DNA from: Hygrophila difformis
Lineage: Eukaryota; Streptophyta; Magnoliopsida; Lamiales; Acanthaceae
Direction of reading: 5' to 3'
Assembly: GCA_030278955.1 (NCBI GenBank)
Contig: JAOANR010000005.1
Span: forward strand, 4,569,431-4,633,430
DNA length: 64,000 nucleotides
A program made the position numbers and the translations under genes. The notes under the pieces are model-generated. The model was given only the letters and a program-made list of their open reading frames with translations, did not search any database and was not told the origin of the DNA. Shown in pieces: positions 25,131-36,027 of the stretch. Position 1 is the first letter of the stretch; each line of letters opens with the position of its first letter.

Positions 25131-25844
25131 AATAAGACATATATTATCACTTTTATAACTCATTTTTCTGAGATTAAAACAAGATATAATTAATACTAAA
25201 ATAATATTGAATATAAGTGAGACAACACAATGCATACATAATAATATAGCAAAAAATTATAAAAAAAAATAAAATCAAAGCGTAATAAAAATAATATAAT
25301 AAAATGTAATGCAGTATTTTAATAATATTGTATCGCTGAAGAAATTTATATATCTTTCGATGATATATTTAGTATATCAATAATGGCCTTTTGAAATATT
25401 TATATTGTCGTACTTTAGCAAGGTTTATTTCAACCTTTATTTGCTTTATTGTATCAATAATTCTCGGTAACTAGTACCAAATCATTAGTCATACGATAAA
25501 TTATGGGACTATGTCCTCCTGCCATATTGATAGTATTTCTCTTCAATTACTTTGCCTTTTAGAGGCACAATTTCTGGCAATTATTTTGCCATTTAAGAAT
25601 CTGACTCTATCAGTACACATGACCAAACTAAAGACCACGAAATCTGTTGGTATAACCGAACTAAGATTTATGGACTTTGTTGGTATTCATGTCATTTTCA
25701 TTAATATCTTGTCACATATCTCAATTGTGACATTATTCTGAACATTACTGATTTATATCATTTACGGACTTATAGTCTTGCAGTCATTATGACGCCTCGC
25801 ATTTGGGATTTCAGCCAAAAATCTTTATTTTATCAAAGAGCTAC

Positions 25845-27176
25845 TGGCGTAGTCGCCAGAACCAATGGATTAATTATTCCAATAATCCCCGAAGGGCCAG
25901 TTTCCAAACAAAGGGCCAAGAAATTTTCTGATGCATTATATAAATTTTTCTTGCAGGAAACAAACAATCTGGAGCCCCAGGAAGCCCAAAGACTACAAAT
26001 AATGATCCGGATAGATCAAGCCCGGATAAGCTCGGAATCCATTAACATGGATTCCGAACCTCGGAGTTAAATAAAGCTGGAAGAACGCCTCAGGATGCAC
26101 AAAGGAGCCCACAAGCATGAAGAGGTCAAAAAACTCCAACACTTGGAAAATTTTCAGAAATGATGCGGTCTATCACATGCGGTCTAAACCGCATGCATGC
26201 GGTCTAGACCGCACCAAGCCAAACGCATCAAACCGCATCAAGTTATTCCAGGAAAAAGAGTCCAAATCTAGCACATACGGTCTAGTGCATGCGGTCTATG
26301 GGATGCGGTCTAAACCGCACCACCCTTAACCGCATGCCCCATTTTTGTGTTGAAGCAGCCAAGACCGAAAGATGCGATGCGGTCTCTCGGATACGGTCTA
26401 AACCGCATGCATGCGGTCTAAACCGCATCACATGACCTAGACCGCATCAGCTCAAAATGTGAAGACGAGTCCGAATTGAAGACATGCGGTCAAAGTCAAC
26501 GGATGCGGTCTGACCAATGCGGTCTAAACCACACCGCATCACCTAGACCGCATCATCCCCGGATGCGAAGGAGACTCCGTTTCCAATGCATGCGGTCTAT
26601 ATTGCCCTAATGCGGTTCAAACCGCATCACCCTCGTTAGACCGCATCACCGCATCACTTTTGTAATTTAGGCTATTTTGTGCTCAACATTATATTTTCTA
26701 TATTTTCTTGCTTTGCTTGTGGCTTGGACTATATATAGGTCCTCCCACACCATTGTACACAACTTTGCTTAATTTGAAATCAATCACTCTTATTTTCAAA
26801 GTTCAAAACCGAGAACACTCTCTCAAAGTGTTCTCTCCCAACCGTGTTTGTCTTGGGCATATGCTCATTTCCCTCACGCCATCAAGTTTGGAAGCTTGCT
26901 CGATGGATTTATCAATGAATGATGCACTTGAAGGAAGCCATTTGTCTTGAGCTCGACTCACTTCCCTTGGCAAGTTCGGGTCCCCTTCACTCATAAGCTT
27001 TCTTATCCTTCTCTTACAATTTAGTTTCATCATCTTATATTAATTCCATCTTTTTATGTGTGTTCTTGTTCTTCTTCATCCTCCATCTTGCTATTCCTCT
27101 AATCATCATTTACCTAACCCTAAAATTCATCACATTAATTCGGATATTGTCACTATACAAGTTTCGATCTACGGCA
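25845..27176 (+). mobile_element. Solo LTR (probably Ty3/Gypsy), 1332 bp, nested in Copia element 1
   Basis: Starts TGGCGTAGTC and ends TACGGCA, flanked by a perfect 5-bp duplication GCTAC (25840-25844, 27177-27181). Removing it would rejoin sequence that is continuous in the sister Copia copy (about 29740-29790). A TATA box (ACTATATATAGG near 26727-26738) places transcription on the plus strand. The upstream U3 part carries a dense array of palindromic GCGGTCTAAACCGC units. A coding-like frame inside the left part (EGPVSKQRAKKFSDALYKFF) resembles the short Gypsy polyprotein tail G-P-x-x-R-x-RAK. No second LTR or interior remains. Confidence 0.85.
26165..26660. repeat. Array of palindromic GCGGTCTAAACCGC units in the solo LTR
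   Basis: About fifteen units of (A)TGCGGTCTA and its inverse TAGACCGCAT occur as half-sites or complete palindromes such as ATGCGGTCTAAACCGCAT. They are separated by unrelated spacers and sit upstream of the TATA box at about 26727. Confidence 0.85.
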
Positions 27177-27646
27177 GCTACCATTTGCCCCCACGTTAAG
27201 GGAATTGTCACTATCTCTTATCAAAAATAAGAATTGACAAGATGCTTATTTCCCATATATAGATCAATATGATCTTTTAACCGTTTTTTTTTCGAGGTCT
27301 TGGCCTGTGGCCGTATTTTTTTTCTTTCTCTCTGCGGTCTAAGCCTGTGGCCGTATTTTCTTTTATAATAATCTTTTCTAGACCCATTGTTTCCAAATAA
27401 ATTTTAATATCTACATTTCAGGATAAATAATTAATCCCGGATCTTTCCAACGACATAGATTCATGTTTTGACAAATTAGTCATAATTGATATTGAAAATA
27501 GTTTGAATATATTACCTCAAGTGATTTTCTTCTAGATTTGAAAAATTTTGGCAGAACCCCTGTATGAATTAAATTTTCAACAGAACTCCAACAGAACCTT
27601 GGTAGAATTGGCAAACTCAAATAGGGCTCGTGGCGTGCTGATAACG

Positions 27647-28017
27647 TGTTGTAAAAATAATACTAATAACTTCAATAATAATTATATGTATGGATATATA
27701 TGTGTATATATTTGAGCAATATTATTGTTGTATGAAAAGAAAACCGAAGACCAAGAGCAAAGGCATAAAATATAATAGCCAGAGAGAGGATGAAAAATGT
27801 TTTTATCCAATATACTTCTATATTACAATGATCTGCTTAAATATATATATAGCGGTTGAAGCTAGCCAAGTGGAAACAAAAATATTGTAGAATAACAATC
27901 AAACACTTCTACCAACAAGGGATTGGTTGCGAAATTTAATTCCAGGTCTCCCTCTCTCAATAGTATTAAAGCGACATTTTGTCCGGCATTTATAAATATG
28001 ATTAGGACGTTTCAACA
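27647..28017 (-). repeat. 5' LTR of Copia element 1
   Basis: A 371-bp terminal repeat. The adjoining internal sequence, CGTTATCAGCACGCC on the minus strand from 27646, is the presumptive primer-binding region, also present next to the 5' LTR of Copia element 2. Confidence 0.92.
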
Positions 28018-28308
28018 GTACGTAATTTGTTTCACTCTAAACTCTAAAAATTATAAATCCATGTTATTTTTTTAAAATAAAATTTTCAAGCCCCAACCTC
28101 TAATTAAATTATGCTTTTAAAATACTAGCATGTTTTAACCACCAACTTCAAACTCCATATTTGAACTCGAATTATTCCAAAACACTGGCTGTTATAAACA
28201 ACTTTTATTTTTCTAAATCAATTTTTGGTTTTACTTTTGGCATTACAAATAAAAAATTAATTAATTAATCATGATATATAAATTGATTATATAGTGACTA
28301 CTTATATA

Positions 28309-28569
28309 CTCCCTCCGTCCCGGCTAATGTGTCTGGTTTGACTTTTTAACACTGTTCATTGTTTAGCTTTGACTCCATTTTATTATAAGTATATATTTAG
28401 AAAAAAAATAATCGAGTTGGGTCTTGTTAGAATTGTATGATCATGTAGTTTTAGAATATATATTTTGCATAATTTTTCATTGTATATATTTTGAGATATT
28501 ACCGATTGAAAAAGTGTATTGGATTGTATACAAAAATCAAATAAGACAAGTTAAATGGGACAGAGTGAG
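28309..28569. mobile_element. Stowaway-type MITE
   Basis: CTCCCTCCGTCCCGGC at the left and GGGACAGAGTGAG at the right, with TA on each side (28307-28308, 28570-28571). Confidence 0.88.
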
Positions 28570-28689
28570 TACTATTTTAACATAATTATGATGATCATGG
28601 TTTAACCAAATGTTCTAAATATTGAAAGTAAATATATTATTAATATTAATAAAATAATTTATCAAATTAATAAAATATATTGTGAAGTA

Positions 28690-29040
28690 GAATTGACAGG
28701 TCCAACCAAGTAGATTAAACTTAAAATACGTTGTCGATACGTTGTGTAATAACCTGCAGGCAACAACCAGAAGAGTATATACAAAACAGAGTGCGAAATG
28801 TAAAACATGAACATAATGGTTTGGTGACCCAGCTTCATCACAATCTGGGAGATTCCAATCCAAGCATCCTTTCACTAAGCATCATCAAACATGTTGAACA
28901 CATCTCAACCCATTTCCTATACCCTATTCACTATTGAACTCATCTAACACTCCCCCTGTCTAGATGAACAGATGTCTAGCTCTCACTGTCTAAACAACTT
29001 CTGGACAACCTCCAATTCAACATAAAATACAAAAATGGTG
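28690..29040 (-). mobile_element. Remnant of an antisense LTR retrotransposon (LTR end plus PPT)
   Basis: ATCTAACACTCCCCCT at about 28944-28959 reads on the minus strand as AGGGGGAG followed by TGTTAGAT, the usual polypurine tract and LTR start of a Copia element. An LTR-like block (about 28690-28951) lies on its left. The interior to its right is interrupted by Copia element 2 at 29046. The far boundary and second LTR were not found. Confidence 0.45.
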
Positions 29041-29045
29041 TTTAG

Positions 29046-29272
29046 TGTTATATATTGTATGTATTCATCTACCACCCACGTGATGCATGATTAGGTGGTA
29101 GTTGGCTTTCGAATTTGCCTATTATATCATCCAATTATATACTGCTCTTCCACTCATTTTCAGAGGGAAGATTTGGCAATTTGTAATTCTCAACCATCTG
29201 TTGCTTGTCACTATTTTCACCACTTACCAACTCTCAAATCGATAGCAAACACAATTATATACTATTACAACA
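29046..29272 (+). repeat. 5' LTR of Copia element 2
   Basis: A 227-bp TG...CA terminal repeat followed directly by the primer-site region CGTTATCAGCACGAG. Confidence 0.93.
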
Positions 29273-30402
29273 CGTTATCAGCACGAGCCCTGTTGGAGTT
29301 TGCCAATTCTATCAAGGTACTGTTGGAGTTTTGTCGAAAAATCCAATTCATACAGGGGTTCTGCCAAAATTTTTCAGATTCAGAAGAAAATCACTTGAGG
29401 TAATATATTCCAACTATTTTCAATATCAATTATGAAGAATTTGTCAAAACAGGAATCTATGCCGTTGGAAAGATCCTGGATTAATTATTTATCTTGAAAT
29501 ATGGACATCAAAATTTATTTGGAAACAATGGGTCTAGAAAAGACCATTATAAAAGAAAATACGGCCACAGGCCTAGACCGCATAGAAAAATAAAAATACT
29601 ACGGCCACAGGCCAAGACCTCGAAAAAAAAACGGTCAAAAGATCAGATTGATCAATATATGGGAAATGAGCATCTTGCCAATTCTTATTTTTGACAAGAG
29701 ATAGTGACAGTTCCCTTAATGTGGGGGCAAATGGTAGCTCTTTGATAAAATAAAGATTTTTGGCTGAAATCCCAAATGCGAGGCATTATAATGACTGCAA
29801 GACTATATGTCTGTAAATGACATACACCAGTCATGTTCAGAATAATGTCACAATTGAGATATGTGACAAGATATTAATGAAAATGATATGAATAACAACA
29901 GAGCCCATAAATCTTAGTTCGGTTATACCAACAGATTTCTTGGGTCTTTAGTTTGGTCATGTATACTGACAGAGTCAGATTCTTACATGGCAAAATAATT
30001 GCCAGAAATTGTGCCTCTAAAAGGCAAAGAAATTGAAGAAAAATGCTATCAATATGGCAGGAGGACATAGTTCCAAAATTGGTCGTTCAGACAAATATTT
30101 GATACAAGTTTACCAAAAATACTTGATACAAACAGGTTGAAATATACATTGTTGAAAAAAAAAACTGACGACACTATTGATATTACAAAAGGCCATTATT
30201 GATATGCTAACTATGCCATCTAAAGATATGCAAATTCTTCAATTATACAGTCTTATTTAAATACTGCATTACATTTTATTATACTTATTATTTTTATTAT
30301 GCTTTGAATTTTTTTGCTATGTTATTATCTATGCATTGTGTTGTCTCACTTATATTTAATCTTGTTTTGATATTAATTATATCTTGTTTTAATTACAGCA
30401 AA

Positions 30403-33400
30403 ATGAGGAATTATAAAAGTGATAATATATATCTTATTGATAGTGCTTCAACGCACACGATACTAAAAGACATAAGGTATTTTTCCAATTTAAAAATGGG
30501 AGATACAAGCATAAACACAATATATGGTAGTGCAAATATTATACAAGGAATTGGCACAACCAACCTTATTTTCCCGGAGGGAACAAAATTAATTGTGAAA
30601 AATGCACTCCTATCTCCCAAGTCTTGAAGAAATTTATTGAGTTTTAAAGATATCCGAGAAAATGGGTATCATCTCGAGACATCGACTTCAGAGAATGTCG
30701 AATATTTATTAATTACAAATACCACTCATGGTAAGAAATATATATTGGAAAAATTACCAGCATTGTCATCTGGATTGTATTTTTCAAAGATAAATATAAG
30801 TGAAAATTATCACTTAGACCACAGGTCTAATATTCCCCACATAGACCAGAGGTCTATTGATGGCCACAGGCCCATTAATGAATATCATCCCAAAATAGGC
30901 CAGGGGTCTATTGAAAGCCATAGGCTTACTGATGAATATATGATATGCAATGACCGCCTAGGCCATCCCGGCTCTACAATGATGAGGCGAATTATTACAA
31001 ATAGTCATGGCCATTCATTAAAGGGATAAAAAATGTGTTGCTTGCTCCCAAGGAAAATTGATTTCCAAACATTCACCAACAAAAGTGGGAACTGAAAGCC
31101 CTAGTTTTCTTGAAAGAATTCAGGGCGATATATGTGGACTTATAGATCCGCCATGTAGACCATTTAAATATTTTATGGTGCTAATTGATGCATCAACACG
31201 ATGGTCAATGTATCATTATTATCATCTCGCAACCATGCGTTTGCAAAATTACTTGCTCAAATTATAAAATTACGAGCACAGTTCCCTGATTATACAATAA
31301 AAAATATCCGATTGGATAATGCTGGTGAATATTCATCCCAGAGGTTTGATGAATACTGCATGTCAATTGTCATAACGGTTGAGCATCCCGTTGCTCATGT
31401 CCATACACAGAATGGACTTGCTGAATCGCTTATAAAGCGTTTACAATTAATTGCCAGACCATTATTAATGAGATCCGGATTGCCATTGACAACTTGAGGG
31501 CATGCAATGTTACGTGCAGCAAAATTGGTGCGGATAAGACCAACACATTATCATGAATACTCCCCTATACAATTAACATTTGGGCATGAACCCAATATAT
31601 CCCATCTCAGAATATTTTGTTGCGCAGTATATGTCCCGATTGCACCACCTCAGCGCACAAAGATGGGTCCCCAACGTAGATTGGGAATATATGTCGGGTA
31701 TGAATCACCATCGATTATTCGATATCTCGAACCATTAACTGGTAATTTATTTACTGCGAAATTCAAAGATTGTCATTTTGACGAATCTAATTTCCCGACA
31801 TTAGAGGGAGATAAAAGCCAACCAAAGAAAGAAAAAGAAATCAACTGGAAAACACCATTAGATTTCTTTGATCCTCGTACAAATGATTGTGAACTAGAAG
31901 TACAAAGAATTGTACATTTGCAGAATATTGCAAATAAATTGCCGGACGCATTATGCGACTCAAAAAGAGTAACAAAATCTCTTATATCGGCAGCAAATGT
32001 TTCAATCAAAAATTAATGTCCCAGAGGGACCAATTACAAGTGCTAAAGATGGATATACTGCACGCTTGAAGCATGGTAGATCTCCAGGTTCCAAAGATAA
32101 AAATCCTCGAAAGAAAAGAGGATCACAAATCATTGAAAGTGACAAAATTACAGAAAATATTCCAGAGAAAAAAAAAGCTCTTGAAGAGCAAACAGCTCCA
32201 GAGGAGCAAGAACTTGCAGCTCCAGAGGAGCATGAAATTGAAAATAATAAAATATCAATCAATTTCATCACAAGCAGAAATGTTTGGAACCGAGATGCAA
32301 TTATTATAGATAATGTATTTTCATACCACATAGCACTTGACATTATAAATGATGACGAAGATCATGAACCAAATTCGGTTGATGAATGTCGGAAAAAAAA
32401 AAGATTGGCCAAAATGCAAAGATGCAATCCAATCTGAATTGGATTCCCTGGCTAGACGAAATGTGTTCGGACCGATTGTCAAAACACCAGAAAATATAAA
32501 GCCAGTCGGATACAGATGGGTTTTTGTAAGAAAAAAAATGACAAAAATGAAATTGTCAGATACAAAGCGAGATTAGTCGCCCAATGGATCTCACAGAGAC
32601 CCGGATTTGATTATAATGAAACATATTCCCCGGTAATGGATGGAATAACATTTAGGTATCTTATCAGTTTAGCTGTTCATCAAAATTTTGAAATGAGATT
32701 GATGGATGTTATTACTGCGTATCTATATGGAAATTTAGATACAGATATCTATATGAAGGTCCCAGAGGGATTAAAAATGTCATAGACATATAAATCAAAT
32801 CTGAAATATATATACTCCATCAAATTACAAAAATCCCTATATGGACTGAAACAGTCCGGGCGAATGTGGTATAACCGACTCAGTGAGTCATTGGTACAAG
32901 AGGGTTATACAAATGACCCAACATGTCCATGTATTTTCATTAAGAAAAATAGACAAGGGTTTGTAATCATTGCAATTTATGTTGATGATCTCAACTTGAT
33001 TGGAACTCCAGATGAGCTCCAAAAGGCTGTTGAATACTTGAAAAAGGAGTTTGAAATCAAAGATTTTGGTAAAACCAAATCATGCCTTGGTCTGCAAATT
33101 GAATATTTAAATAATGGAACTTTTATCCATCAAATAGCTTATACTCAGAGAGTATTAAAACGATTTTATATGGATAAAGCACATCCATTGAGTACTCCAA
33201 TGGTCGTAAGGTAACTTGATATAAAAAATGATCCGTTTAGACCACAAGAGGAAGGTGAACAAATTCTTGGACCAGAGGTCCCATATTTAAGTGTCACAGG
33301 TGCTTTAATATATCTCGCAAACTGCACTAGACCAGATATATCATTTGCAGTAAATTTATTAGCGATATTTAGTTCATCTCCTGCAAGACGACATTGGAAT

Positions 33401-33982
33401 GGAATTAAACATATATTTCGCTATCTCCAAGGAACTATTGATCTTGGGTTATTTTACCCAAATAATTCTCGACATGAAATAATCGGCTTTGCTGATGCTG
33501 GATATTTTTCAGATCCACATAAAGCCAAATCTCAAACTGGCTATGTTTTTACATGTGGTGATACTGCAATTTCATGGCGATGAATGAAGCAGACTTTAAC
33601 TGCTACTTCATCAAATCATGCCGAAATTTTAGCTATCCATGAAACCAGTCGAGAATGTGTATGGTTGCGATCTTTGATGCACCATATATTGAAAAATTGT
33701 GGCATAGCTACTGAAGAAAAAATACCTCCAACAATTTTATACGAAGATAATGCAGCTTGTATAGCACAATTGAAGGGAGGATATATTAAAGGAGATAGAA
33801 CGAAACACATTTCAATGAAATTTTTCTACACTCGTGATCTACAGAAAAATGATGAAATAGAGATGCAACAAATCCGTTCAGCTGATAATCTTGCAGATTT
33901 GTTTACCAAGGCACTACCAACAGCAACATTCGAGAAGTTGGTTAAAAATATCGGGATGCGCCAACTAAAGAATCTCAACTGA
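30403..33982 (+). pseudogene. Broken Copia pol: protease, GAG-pre-integrase, integrase, RT, RNase H
   Basis: The protease block retains YLIDSASTHTI (about 30430-30462). The GAG-pre-integrase block retains RLGHPGSTMMRR (about 30954-30990). Integrase spans about 31058-31760, with GDICGLIDPP, VLIDASTRW and NGLAESLIKRL. RT spans about 32500-33214, with TAYLYGNLDTD and IYVDDLNLIG. RNase H spans 33584-33982, with TATSSNHAEILAI, LYEDNAACIAQ and ADNLADLFTKALP. Breaks include a TGA at 30625, a TGA in place of a Trp codon near 31495 (the sister copy still has TGG), a frameshift near 32400-32570 and stops at about 32783 and 33580. It cannot encode a continuous polyprotein. Confidence 0.9.
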
Positions 33983-34119
33983 TGCTTTGATCAGGGGGAG
34001 AAGTAAATATACAAGAATCATGTACTCTTTTTTCTAACTTGGATTTTTTCCCATAGGTTTTTTTCCAAGTAAGGTTTGAACGAGGCATATTCTTCGTATA
34101 GAAAACATACAAGGGGGAG

Positions 34120-34349
34120 TGTTATATATTGTATGTATTCATCTACCACCCACGTGATGCATGATTAGGTGGTAGTTGGCTTTCGAATTTGCCTATATAT
34201 ATATCATCCAATTATATACTGCTCTTCCACTCATTTTCAGAGGGAAGATTTGGCAAGTTGTAATTCTCAACCATATGTTGCTTGTCACTATTTTCACCAC
34301 TTACCAACTCTCAAATCGATAGCAAACACAATTATATACTATTACAACA
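34120..34349 (+). repeat. 3' LTR of Copia element 2
   Basis: A 230-bp repeat preceded by the polypurine tract AAGGGGGAG and nearly identical to 29046-29272. Confidence 0.93.
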
Positions 34350-34354
34350 TTTAG

Positions 34355-35350
34355 GATCTACTAGCTACTCTATCTCATTTTTCAGCTCGAAAATGAAAAA
34401 CAAAAAGTATTTTAAGCTCTCATTGTGTTATACAAAAGATGAACTCTCATAAAAGCATAAAACACGACTCCCAAAAGAAATGAATGAATCAAACTAGTAA
34501 TTGTATACGCATATCAACAACGGTTGTTTGGAGCTTCCTCATGCATTAACAATGAAGTCCTCCTATGTCCTTGATTCTTCTCCCTAGAAACCCAGAAATT
34601 CATTTCTCTCTTAAAGAACAACTTTGCTATTCTCTTACCCCCAAATGATGCAAGGAAGAGTCAGATATTTAAACCCTTTCTAGAGAATTCTAAAGCCTGC
34701 AAATTTGTCAGAGAGTAGTGGACACGTCATCTATCCTTTGGTCATTTCCGGTTGCAGCAACACTCTTGTTGAAGAATTATTTCAGCATTAGAGGGACACT
34801 GTGCATCTTCACAACTCTCTTAAGATAGTATCCCAACAAGTACAATTATTTAAAGGCATATGTGGACACCAACAAAAGATAATGAAGTTTTAGGGTTTCA
34901 CGTAGAGCTGCAGCTGCGATTTACAACTGTAGGAGGTTGTAGTTGTTATGAGTTGTAGCTATCAGTTTTCATATAAGTATCCGGTAGAAGTAATTGTAGC
35001 TATCATAAATTGTAATTTGAAGAGAAAAATAATTAATTGGAAAGTAGCTTTCGAAAACTCTTAAAAACTACTTAGAGTAGCTTCTGATTGTAGAACTTTT
35101 TCAGAACTGCAATTCACAGCTAAAGCCTTTAAAAACTAGTGTGCAGAACGTGACTATTGTTCTGATATAAAATCTAAAACTTCTCAAAGCTTCCAAAAGC
35201 TTCCAAAAATTACGTGCAGAACAGAACTAAGCAATTATTCAAATTAAATCGTATAAATCTAGAAAATTGTTTGGGGAAGGTTAATCAATTAAATCCCTAT
35301 ATTTCCAAATGGTGAAGTGGGAAAGGTTAATCAACTAAATTAACTAAATA
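34355..35350. other. Non-coding stretch, no supported gene
   Basis: May continue the older LTR-element remnant interrupted by Copia element 2. It contains several AGCTGCAG/TTGTAGTTGT-like short repeats (34905-35130). No ORF of interest. Confidence 0.35.
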
Positions 35351-35633
35351 CTACCTCCGTATTCCAAGGTTTGCTACATTTGGTAATATGTTATTATTCA
35401 TGCGCAGACTTTCACTCAAAGTTTTAACATAGTAAAATTAAAATATAAACAAGTGAGATCTTGTTAGATTCGTCTCGTCGTGTAGTTTTTAAATATCAAG
35501 CTTTTAGAATTTTTATGTTTATCGAACTTGAGTTATTAATAATTTAAAATGTAAATTAGACTGCATGCTAGGTGGGTACGTAGCAAAAAATCCAGCATAA
35601 GGTTTCAAAAATTAGTTCTGTTGACAGAGGGAC
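35351..35633. mobile_element. Stowaway-type MITE, right end eroded
   Basis: The left end CTACCTCCGTATTCC follows TA (35349-35350). The interior (CAAGTGAGATCTTGTTAGATT) matches other copies. The right terminus is not a clean inverted match, so the end is approximate. Confidence 0.55.
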
Positions 35634-35755
35634 CACGAGCATGTTTAATGTGGGCAGATGCCCCAATGTCAGGTGAGTAATGGCATTCAACAACCTCTCA
35701 TCAGAAGCCCACATGTCAAGTGGGCCCGATATTATGGTCCCAATTACTCATTTAA

Positions 35756-36010
35756 CCAATAAGTGATGATATATATAAAGCGAAAGAATAAAACACAAAC
35801 AAGACGAGGAGAGAAGAGAGCCACAGGAGGCAAGCCACCAAAATACACGGTGGAAAAAGAAGGGGCCAGTGACCAAGGCCGAAAAGGTAGCCGGGCAAGC
35901 GCCCAAAGATCTCCCCGCCGGCCTCGTTAAAACCCTTTCATGGTAAAACCCAGTGGGCAAAACCCATGGAAGGGAAAAAGAGTACCAAGCAGAAAAGGAG
36001 ATAAAAACTA
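35756..36010 (-). mobile_element. Short non-LTR retroposon, 255 bp, with 17-bp TSD
   Basis: Flanked by a perfect 17-bp duplication CCCAATTACTCATTTAA (35739-35755, 36011-36027). The insert contains CTCGTTAAAACCC and GGGAAAAAGAGTACC, phrases that recur in plant retroelement 3' regions. The length of the duplication points to target-primed reverse transcription. Strand is inferred from the resemblance of the minus strand to retroelement 3' tails and is uncertain. Confidence 0.6.
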
Positions 36011-36027
36011 CCCAATTACTCATTTAA

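Larger units (their letters stand above)
21028..28017 (-). mobile_element. Ty1/Copia LTR retrotransposon, defective, gag-less, with nested solo LTR
   Basis: LTRs at 21028-21430 and 27647-28017 begin TGTTGTAAAAA and end TTTCAACA on the plus strand. The element is flanked by a perfect 5-bp duplication GTACG (21023-21027, 28018-28022). The internal order on the minus strand is protease, GAG-pre-integrase, integrase, RT and RNase H, which is the Copia order. The primer-site side is at 27646 (CGTTATCAGCACG on the minus strand) and a polypurine tract AAGGGGGAG lies at 21431-21439. No gag domain or zinc knuckle is present between the primer site and the protease. The polyprotein is broken by stops and frameshifts. 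A 1332-bp solo LTR is inserted at 25845-27176. The left LTR is longer mainly through a (CA/TA)n expansion near 21235-21263. Confidence 0.93.
29046..34349 (+). mobile_element. Ty1/Copia LTR retrotransposon, defective, gag-less (element 2)
   Basis: LTRs 29046-29272 and 34120-34349 (TGTTATATATTG...TTACAACA) differ by only a few bases and a small TA indel. They are flanked by a perfect 5-bp duplication TTTAG (29041-29045, 34350-34354). CGTTATCAGCACGAG at 29273-29287 is the primer-site region and AAGGGGGAG at 34111-34119 the polypurine tract. About 1.1 kb between the primer site and the protease contains no gag domain. The pol region (30403-33982) has many stops and frameshifts. Interior sequence is closely related to element 1, but the LTRs are not. 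Confidence 0.94.

Noticed and set aside
25511..25741. 76-codon plus-strand frame similar to one at 29874-30068 (minus)
   Set aside because: It is antisense to the Copia interior in both elements, so the similarity reflects the shared retroelement.
26165..26660. Palindromic array considered as a CRISPR-like repeat array
   Set aside because: Unit spacing is irregular, units are dyads within an LTR of a plant retroelement, and no associated genes exist.
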